A DNA stretch of 13,022 bases, taken from NCBI GenBank assembly GCA_002505355.1, contig DAUW01000015.1, positions 4,786 to 17,807 of the forward strand, given 5' to 3'. The notes beneath the pieces are model-generated. The model did not search any database and was not told the DNA's origin. It saw only the letters and a program-made list of their open reading frames with translations. The position numbers and the translations under genes are program-made. Shown here one piece after another: positions 8,122 through 13,022 of this stretch. How positions within the stretch are numbered: position 1 is the stretch's first letter; each line of letters begins with the position of its first letter. The DNA is from Euryarchaeota archaeon UBA229 (GTDB lineage: Archaea; Thermoplasmatota; Poseidoniia; Poseidoniales; Poseidoniaceae).

Positions 8122-9246
8122 TCAGACTGTCCACCCTTCAGGACCCCAATATAAATGGCTAATGCGTCCATCATCCTTGACCAATATTCGGTCACCGTCA
8201 TTGGCCGCAGAAAGCGCGATTGGTGATTTCCCTAGCACACTCTGAGCCTCGTTAATAGAGTCAGTTGTATCTTTGATTCTTGCACCATAATGAGTCAACA
8301 CCAAATGCTGGGCTCCGCACTCTACAGCCGTTCTTGCAGCGCCTGAGGCTGTGCTGTGTTGGTAATCTTCCGCATGCTGGGTGAAATCGTCGAGAAAGGT
8401 CGCTTCGTGAACCAGTAGCGAACAGCCCTCCAATGCAGTTATTCCACTGGCCATTTCAGCAGTATCTCCTGAGATTACCACCGAAAGTGGAGTTGTCCTC
8501 TTGCCGCGAAAGTCTTGACTCAGCAGTACTCGGTCATGGTAATCAACATCTTTTCCAGCTGCTAATGCACCTTTTTGTGCCTCAGTCAACTCCAACTGTT
8601 CAGCCAAAACGCGGTCAAATTTACCTTGCTTACCATCTGCTGATAACTGCCAAGCACAGGATGGAATTGTATGTTCTGTTGGCAATGCTGTGATCTGATT
8701 ATGATGCCAACCATCTGGCTGGGGCATTGCAGCCAATTCGATTACCCGTCCGTTATCCAAAAGTTCGATCCAACGGCCCTCTCTCACGGCACCCAAGACC
8801 CACCTTACCGGATAGCCTAAGTTGGCGGTAAAAGCACCAAGTTGTTGCCAAAAACGATACTGAATTGCAAGGTCGGAATGGGGTGTATTCTCTGGAAGTG
8901 ATTGATTATTGAGTAGAGCGTCGATAACAAAATCCGTCGTTGGACCTAATACTAGCAGCGGCTGATGACGGTTATCTAATGCCATCGATTGTAGCCACGG
9001 TAAGACTCCCCAAGTGTGGTCCAGGTGCCCATGACTTAAGCACAAAACCCCAACTTTACTTGGTTTTAGATGATACTTCGCGTGTAATTTCATACGCTTT
9101 CGCTGTTCGAAAAATCTAGTTTGAAATCCCTCCCCTGCATCGACAACTGCAATACCGTCCTGACAAGAAATTATACTGCCGCTGACCTGCCGAATGCTGC
9201 TGGGTCGAGCCGACGCGGTGCCCAGGATGTGAACTTCAATACCCAT
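8122..9246 (-). CDS. rnz: Ribonuclease Z (tRNA 3'-processing endonuclease, metallo-beta-lactamase fold)
   Basis: RNase Z cuts pre-tRNAs after the discriminator base so that CCA can be added. The 374 residues show the family's metal-binding set in order: an HxHxDH motif in SHGHLDH (H72, H74, D76, H77); a His in PTEHTIPS (H192); GDT with D261; LVHEATF with H280; QHST with H297; and LTHYGAR with H319. The segment around 205-250 (GKFDRVLAEQLEL to the GDT) matches the usual region before the GDT motif. The protein is longer than the common 300-320-residue short form, with extra sequence around 110-185 and a short C-terminal tail. LTHYGARI replaces the more usual LTHFSxRY. The ATG at 9246 is preceded by GAGG at a spacing of 8 nt, unusual here and in favour of this start. 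It lies 10 bp after the PRC-barrel gene, probably in one transcript. The gene symbol is by family. Confidence 0.93.
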   Translation of the reverse strand: MGIEVHILGTASARPSSIRQVSGSIISCQDGIAVVDAGEGFQTRFFEQRKRMKLHAKYHLKPSKVGVLCLSHGHLDHTWGVLPWLQSMALDNRHQPLLVLGPTTDFVIDALLNNQSLPENTPHSDLAIQYRFWQQLGAFTANLGYPVRWVLGAVREGRWIELLDNGRVIELAAMPQPDGWHHNQITALPTEHTIPSCAWQLSADGKQGKFDRVLAEQLELTEAQKGALAAGKDVDYHDRVLLSQDFRGKRTTPLSVVISGDTAEMASGITALEGCSLLVHEATFLDDFTQHAEDYQHSTASGAARTAVECGAQHLVLTHYGARIKDTTDSINEAQSVLGKSPIALSAANDGDRILVKDDGRISHLYWGPEGWTV

Positions 9247-9254
9247 GTCAAGAG

Positions 9255-9258
9255 CCTC
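9255..9258 (-). promoter_or_regulatory. Shine-Dalgarno-like site for RNase Z
   Basis: GAGG on the minus strand, 8 nt before the ATG at 9246, overlapping the stop codon of the PRC-barrel gene. It is the only convincing SD-like sequence I see before any start in the window. It fits an internal gene of a polycistronic transcript, whereas promoter-proximal genes here look leaderless or short-leadered. Confidence 0.5.
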
Positions 9259-9517
9259 AATTATTCATTGGGATTGGTGTTGGCGGAAACCATCTCAACA
9301 GTACTATGTCATGAACACCTCTAACCCAACGCCAGGGCACAGCAACGTTGATGCCTCCTTCTACCAATTCATGATCGGTTTCCCTTACAAATAAGTGAGT
9401 ACATCTTATCCCGTCAGTATCAATTACCACATCATAAACTACGCCAAGTTTCTGCCCTGTTGGCAGGTATACCTCCATACCCGCCATCCGAGAGACGTTG
9501 TCTTCACCTTGCGTCAT
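9257..9517 (-). CDS. Small PRC-barrel domain protein
   Basis: An 86-residue protein that is almost entirely one PRC-barrel. The pattern is M-A-G-M-E-V-Y near residues 11-17, then TGQKLGVVYDVVIDTDG (20-36), a strand HLFVRE (41-46), VPWRWVRGVHDIVLL (60-74), and a Pro-rich tail FPPTPIP. Known family: PRC-barrels are small beta barrels. Stand-alone versions in archaea include the CdpB proteins, reported as cell-division partners of SepF/FtsZ in haloarchaea; others have RNA-linked roles. Nothing here distinguishes these. It is the first gene of the minus-strand run, with RNase Z 10 bp downstream. The ATG at 9517 gives a 10-residue polar lead-in; an in-frame ATG at 9487 is an alternative start just at the domain edge. 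A TATA-like element lies about 35 bp upstream. Confidence 0.85.
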   Translation of the reverse strand: MTQGEDNVSRMAGMEVYLPTGQKLGVVYDVVIDTDGIRCTHLFVRETDHELVEGGINVAVPWRWVRGVHDIVLLRWFPPTPIPMNN

Positions 9518-9540
9518 GATGTGACCCGTGTAACCCTACG

Positions 9541-9592
9541 ACCTCCACAAAATAAAGCAAACCTCGATTATCACAAAAAAACCTCGGGTATC
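9541..9592. repeat. Three ACCTC boxes at exact 20-bp spacing in the divergent promoter region
   Basis: ACCTC occurs at 9541, 9561 and 9581. The second and third copies extend to 14-bp repeats, AAACCTCGATTATC (9559-9572) and AAACCTCGGGTATC (9579-9592), differing at two positions. A 20-bp period is close to two helical turns, so a protein could bind all three on one face. The array brackets the TATA-like element proposed for the PRC-barrel gene (9549-9556) and lies 80-130 bp upstream of the plus-strand ATPase. It could be a regulator binding array; no regulator gene is visible nearby. Confidence 0.42.
9549..9556 (-). promoter_or_regulatory. TATA-like box for the PRC-barrel/RNase Z transcript
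   Basis: TTTATTTT on the minus strand (9556-9549), centred about 35 bp before the ATG at 9517. With the usual archaeal TATA-to-start distance of about 26 bp, transcription would begin near 9526 and give a leader of around 9 nt. It is the most AT-rich element at a suitable distance. Assignment is by position and composition only. Confidence 0.4.
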
Positions 9593-9646
9593 TTCAACTC
9601 TTGCTGCTGTTCATTTTTACTTTAATCACCAGCGTCTTGTGAAGGC

Positions 9647-9654
9647 TTTTACAT
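9647..9654 (+). promoter_or_regulatory. TATA-like box for the RecA-like ATPase gene
   Basis: TTTTACAT, centred about 25 bp before the GTG at 9675 and preceded by a short purine-rich GTGAAGG. This spacing would put the transcription start at the GTG itself, a leaderless mRNA, in keeping with the absence of any SD-like sequence before that start. The match to the archaeal TATA consensus is only moderate. Confidence 0.33.
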
Positions 9655-9674
9655 GATTTGGTATAACTTTCAAT

Positions 9675-10427
9675 GTGACTAAGAGATACTATCCACTGAC
9701 GCAAGAACGCACAATCGATGAACGGTTGATTGTCCCTAAAAGCGGAGGAGTTTACCGACTTTGTGGGAGCGGTTTCGCTGGTAAAACCATGCGTCAATAT
9801 GCTGAAGCATGGACGGCCATGGCGTTGATGAATGGTCAGTATGTCCACTGGATTGATGGCGCCTGTCGGTTTAACCCAGCGCGTGTACTCAGGTGCTTTC
9901 CGGAAAGTTTTCCCAATGCGAATTACCTCTTGCATAACTTGTTTGTTGGACGTGGTTTTACAGTTCATCAATTTGCTTCCCTCGTACAAAGAATTACCAG
10001 TGAATTAAGCATCACTGCTGCTAAACTAATCGTCGTTGACGGCCCGATTGTGATGCATCTCGACACCCAAGTAAGGGAACGAGAAGCGCGCACTCTACTA
10101 ACGCGATGCATGGATAAGTTAACTCAAGTCGCCAAGGAAAATGACATTTCGGTGATTGTTATCACTGCGGCTAAAGCACATTCAAAGCGCCATAAAACGC
10201 TGCTAGAAATTGTTGATAAGCAGTGTAATCAAAAGTTGTTAGGAAAAAGGCGGCGGCATGGAAGAGCAACGAAAATGTGGTTGGTTCACCAGCCGACCGG
10301 GACTTCAGGGTTTCGAGAGCAGTGGTCGGAACAAGAAACTCTACAACAAACCTACAGCCGAATCATACACCAACAACTGTGCTCGAATCATGGTGAAGAT
10401 ATCAATGACCTGATTGTACTGGACTGA
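9675..10427 (+). CDS. RecA/Rad51-superfamily ATPase, RadB-like, with altered catalytic glutamate
   Basis: 250 residues from a GTG start; an in-frame stop lies at 9654-9656 and no ATG exists between it and the GTG. Walker A is GSGFAGKT (31-38) and Walker B is LIVVD (118-122), both intact. Between them IDGACRF (60-66) lines up with the Rad51/RadA segment IDTEGTF, so the catalytic glutamate position appears to be alanine (A63). NLFVGRGF (88-95) matches the strand that precedes Walker B in RadA/RadB. A basic patch, GKRRRHGR (190-197), lies where RecA-fold proteins often contact DNA. There is no N-terminal helix-hairpin-helix domain as in RadA, so the size is that of RadB-type paralogues. It may be a recombination mediator or a polymerase accessory factor that binds ATP but hydrolyses it poorly. 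It is convergent with the PolB2-like gene, 8 bp between stops. It could also be an unrelated core-only RecA paralogue. Confidence 0.85.
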   Translation: MTKRYYPLTQERTIDERLIVPKSGGVYRLCGSGFAGKTMRQYAEAWTAMALMNGQYVHWIDGACRFNPARVLRCFPESFPNANYLLHNLFVGRGFTVHQFASLVQRITSELSITAAKLIVVDGPIVMHLDTQVREREARTLLTRCMDKLTQVAKENDISVIVITAAKAHSKRHKTLLEIVDKQCNQKLLGKRRRHGRATKMWLVHQPTGTSGFREQWSEQETLQQTYSRIIHQQLCSNHGEDINDLIVLD

Positions 10428-10435
10428 CACAAGTT

Positions 10436-12853
10436 TTACTGCTGGAAGTCAAAGAGAGTCATTGCTTTGCTACCCGCAAGAATTTCTTGGTCTGTCCAAC
10501 CATATGGTGCAAGTATCGCCCAGGCTGCCCTCACAGCCAATTCACGATAATAAACGGTGTCAATTCGAATTCTTGCTGACTGATTAATCTCTTCGAGTAA
10601 CACTACTCTATCTGCAGGATCTTTACTATCACATCTGACAACTACAAATCTAGCTTTACGACCTGGTGGAATCTCATGTCCCAACGCATTGGCCCTGAGT
10701 AAGGCTGAATGAGTCAATGTTGAGACGGTGAACTGCTCAACGGTTTTGGTAACTCGACGAGTAATGACCAAATCTTTGGGAGTAATTTGATGATCATCAA
10801 GACGCCCCAATTCCTCGTGTAGTAAATTACAAATCCTATTTTGCACATGCTTACCTGTTACATCAATGCCATCGTGAACGCACTCTACCATGATCTGCAA
10901 GGCCATATTTTGCAGGTTGCTGATCCATTTGCATGTAGAGTGTTGTCGTGATTCAATACCTCTAACCTTCAAGCCCTTCTCCCCGTATGCCCAATACTTG
11001 GTCAGAGAGCCCGCTCCATGCATTCGGCTAGGCAAAAACCCGATGAAATCGTACAGGTCTTCATACTCCAACGGAATACCAATTTCTTGAGTAACTCGTT
11101 CAGCGAACCGCTTGGCAAGCCGTTGTTTTTCCTCCCTAGAGAGGTCTTTGCGATGAATCCACACGCAGTCGACAATTGCGTGCAGCACTGTCCAGCCTTC
11201 TTCCTCAGCAATGGCAATAGTTTGCAACAAGATTTCTCTAGCCCAGGCGCAAATCGCCTCGTGCGCTTCTATTCTGCCAAATCGAGCATTTTTGTATCCA
11301 GTATATCCAAAACAGGTCACAAGCAGCCATTTCAGGGCGTTCTGTTGTTTGTCAATTGCGTCGCCTTTGAACATCATTTGTCGTTTTAATTGTCGCCGAC
11401 GCTCGATAATTGGTGCAACGACTCGTCCGAGAAAACCGTGCACTCTACCGCATGTATGCGATGAAAGACCTGGAACTTGTAATGCATAGGAACTGGTGAC
11501 TGGAAATAATCCGGTCCCCACCCGTTCTTCGAGATGCCGTCGACGGAACTCATCACCAGCTAGGCCGACTTCTAACGGCAAAAAATTTGGCTTAACCCCG
11601 GATTCATTCGATGGTTGGCAACAAGCACAATTTAGAGTTTCAGGTGAAATATTCCGTGTAGCAATAATACTGGGAAACAAACTCGCGAAATCAAGTTCAA
11701 TGACCTCTGTGTAAAGACCAGGTTTGCTGTCTAGATATAGACCTCCACGATCAGCCATCATCAATTCCCAAGCCGTTTTGGTATCCTCTGGTCGATTCTT
11801 TTTCCACGGCACTAGAACTCCATCTTCCATTGCAATGCGCATTTGAATAGCGCTGATTACTGAACCCGGAGACAGTCTTGAGATGTCTTGTGGGGACTGT
11901 CGCGAGTGCCGTGCTAACTCAAACAATCCGTGTATTCCTCCTTCGCGCACAATGAAACTAGCCCTAATATCGATGTGTAGGCGACCGTGAATAGGAAAGT
12001 AACTGTCCTTGCGTATCACTTGTCCGTAAGAATGCACTATCCTCGACATTGTGCGCGGACGTAGTGCGGTGTTTTTCCGGCTCAAAGTGAACATTTGGCC
12101 CGAATCCTGGCTGAGTTTCTGTAGCATAGAAAAATGCAGGAAGTCACCTCCATTAGTCACTATGATATCTGGATCGAAGCGCTTGATTTCCGTCTGTAAA
12201 TCGTGTAGGAATTCGGCTGTAGAGTGGTTATGTAAAATCGTAGATGATTTCACAATTTCACTTTCATAGATGCCGGAATTGAGTGACAGAGTTACCGATT
12301 TTAGGTGCGAATTGATAGTATCAAAACCGTCTGCTGAATCGTAATCAAACTCCATCGTCAACTGAGTCAATGCGGGCCATTCATCTAACTGCTTGAGATG
12401 AATGAATTGGTCACCAGTCCATTCAACGTATTGGAAAGGTGCAATGTTATATTCAACGAAAAAACGCTGTGCTAAGTGCGCATCAACCGAGTATAATGTA
12501 TAACGATGAAAATCACCTCTTGATTCAATGTGATTAGCTAACTGGCGAATTTTTCGACTGTCTGCCATATCGACTTCTAAGACATCATGCATTTCGTACT
12601 GGTCTAGTGATAATCGACATCGGATAAAACGCATTGCGCCAACTGAAAAACGATTCCTTACCTCAGGATAATCCAACCATCCAGCGAGATTCTGTAGCCG
12701 GTAATTGTCCGAATGAATGTGAATTGTTGCACACCATGGAATCACCAACTGCTGGACTCCCAAACCCCTAACAAACAGCCAAACATCCATAGTGACGCCA
12801 TCATCACCTAACTGTGCATCAATTACCCAGCCTTTCACACAATCAATCCTCAC
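10436..12853 (-). CDS. polB2: Family B DNA polymerase homologue, PolB2-type, with degraded catalytic motifs
   Basis: 805 residues from a GTG at 12853. Motif A is intact apart from Tyr to Phe: DFASLFPSII (388-397, D388). Motif B keeps the lysine and glycines, but Asn-Ser is replaced: LKWLLVTCFGYTGY (507-520; K508, V512, T513). In motif C the usual Y-x-D-T-D-S reads HAIVDC (558-563), so the first aspartate is isoleucine (I560) and only D562 remains. In the exonuclease part, Exo I reads MEFD (167-170) instead of D-x-E. Exo II reads NGGDFLHF (234-241), with His in place of its Asp. The Exo III stretch seems shortened near 312-335. C409, C411, C412 and C468 could form a metal site. The C-terminus AMTLFDF (797-803) resembles an archaeal PCNA-binding PIP box. 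Known family: archaeal PolB2 proteins were described as inactivated B-family polymerases; Sulfolobus Dpo2 was later linked to damage tolerance. The symbol is by family. The start overlaps the upstream gene by 11 bp. Confidence 0.88.
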   Translation of the reverse strand: MRIDCVKGWVIDAQLGDDGVTMDVWLFVRGLGVQQLVIPWCATIHIHSDNYRLQNLAGWLDYPEVRNRFSVGAMRFIRCRLSLDQYEMHDVLEVDMADSRKIRQLANHIESRGDFHRYTLYSVDAHLAQRFFVEYNIAPFQYVEWTGDQFIHLKQLDEWPALTQLTMEFDYDSADGFDTINSHLKSVTLSLNSGIYESEIVKSSTILHNHSTAEFLHDLQTEIKRFDPDIIVTNGGDFLHFSMLQKLSQDSGQMFTLSRKNTALRPRTMSRIVHSYGQVIRKDSYFPIHGRLHIDIRASFIVREGGIHGLFELARHSRQSPQDISRLSPGSVISAIQMRIAMEDGVLVPWKKNRPEDTKTAWELMMADRGGLYLDSKPGLYTEVIELDFASLFPSIIATRNISPETLNCACCQPSNESGVKPNFLPLEVGLAGDEFRRRHLEERVGTGLFPVTSSYALQVPGLSSHTCGRVHGFLGRVVAPIIERRRQLKRQMMFKGDAIDKQQNALKWLLVTCFGYTGYKNARFGRIEAHEAICAWAREILLQTIAIAEEEGWTVLHAIVDCVWIHRKDLSREEKQRLAKRFAERVTQEIGIPLEYEDLYDFIGFLPSRMHGAGSLTKYWAYGEKGLKVRGIESRQHSTCKWISNLQNMALQIMVECVHDGIDVTGKHVQNRICNLLHEELGRLDDHQITPKDLVITRRVTKTVEQFTVSTLTHSALLRANALGHEIPPGRKARFVVVRCDSKDPADRVVLLEEINQSARIRIDTVYYRELAVRAAWAILAPYGWTDQEILAGSKAMTLFDFQQ

Positions 12854-13022
12854 TGGCTAAGCGTTCAATGACTTGCTCCAACTCAGCAATTCGGCTACAG
12901 CACTCCAGCAACATTGACAGCAGCATCGGCTTCCATGAGTCATGGGCTGGCAACATACCGCCTGCTGTACGCCGGTTTCTAACCCCGTTAATCAGTCGAG
13001 TAAGTGCTTCTCTGTCGGTGGT
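12843..13022 (-). CDS. Unknown helical protein, C-terminal fragment (gene enters from the right edge)
   Basis: A minus-strand frame is open from the window edge through 59 codons to a TGA at 12845-12843, with no internal stop. The fragment reads from TTDREALTRLINGVRNRRTA through GGMLPAHDSWKPML to a leucine-rich helix (SMLLECCSRIAELEQVIERL) ending in ASED. The last 25 or so residues have a heptad-like spacing and could form a short coiled coil. The stop lies inside the PolB2-like gene, an 11-bp overlap (12843-12853), so the two are very probably co-transcribed and translationally coupled. That makes this protein a candidate partner of the polymerase homologue. The start lies outside the window and I do not recognise the family. 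Confidence 0.66.
   Translation of the reverse strand, partial: TTDREALTRLINGVRNRRTAGGMLPAHDSWKPMLLSMLLECCSRIAELEQVIERLASED

Noticed and set aside
8115..8201. Upstream extension of the PKD protein to an ATG at 8201
   Set aside because: It would overlap RNase Z by 80 bp, adds a non-signal-like segment, and leaves the hydrophobic core far from the N-terminus; ATGs at 8114 and 8075 fit better.
9541..9592. Phased repeats as a CRISPR array or replication-origin iterons
   Set aside because: The shared core is only 5 bp (14 bp for two copies) with 20-bp period, far too short for CRISPR. No Cdc6/Orc1 gene or origin recognition boxes are seen nearby.
9594..9989. Open frame of 131 codons on the minus strand, antisense to the RecA-like ATPase start
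   Set aside because: It lies opposite a gene with clear Walker motifs, covers the divergent promoter region, and its translation has no recognisable domain.
10428..10435. Possible bidirectional terminator between the convergent ATPase and polymerase genes
   Set aside because: Only 8 bp separate the stops; there is a short T-run (TTTT at 10434-10437) but no stem, so termination probably lies inside the opposing genes and cannot be located by eye.
10436..12853. Main replicative family B polymerase
   Set aside because: Motif C lacks its first aspartate and the exonuclease motifs are degraded, unlike replicative PolB enzymes.

Overview
The window looks like chromosomal DNA of an uncultured archaeon. 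An archaeal-type RNase Z, a small stand-alone PRC-barrel protein, a family B polymerase of the archaeal PolB2 type and a RecA/Rad51-superfamily ATPase all point that way. So do the nearly SD-free gene starts with TATA-like boxes 25-35 bp upstream. Very large secreted beta-rich proteins, and a PKD surface protein ending in a cytosolic zinc ribbon, are reminiscent of marine planktonic Thermoplasmatota (Marine Group II / Poseidoniales). That lineage call is inference from style; no rRNA or other phylogenetic marker is present.

Positions 1-9517 hold a minus-strand run. Read in the direction of transcription (right to left) it is: PRC-barrel protein, RNase Z, PKD/zinc-ribbon membrane protein, a 1553-residue secreted protein, a single-pass membrane protein, and the first 63 codons of another secreted protein. 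The gaps are 10, 7, 73, -1 and 53 bp. The run may be one long transcription unit or two or three; the 73-bp gap holds a TATA-like box and an inverted repeat, so a second promoter is plausible there. The last four products are all exported or membrane-anchored and look like a cell-surface cluster. Their function is not known from sequence.

Positions 9518-9674 are a divergent intergenic region. It carries candidate promoters in both directions and three ACCTC boxes spaced exactly 20 bp apart.

Positions 9675-13022 are a DNA-repair-like island. A plus-strand RecA/Rad51-like ATPase converges, with only 8 bp between stop codons, on a minus-strand PolB2-family polymerase homologue. An unknown helical protein, cut by the window edge, lies upstream of the polymerase and overlaps its start by 11 bp. 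The polymerase homologue keeps the motif A aspartate, has lost the first aspartate of motif C and most of the exonuclease signature, and ends in a PCNA-binding-like peptide. The ATPase keeps Walker A and B but has alanine at the position of the usual catalytic glutamate. Two catalytically altered DNA-transaction proteins side by side, one with a probable clamp-binding tail, form the most interesting system in the window. I infer an accessory or damage-tolerance complex.

No tRNA, rRNA, CRISPR array, insertion sequence or attachment site was recognised.
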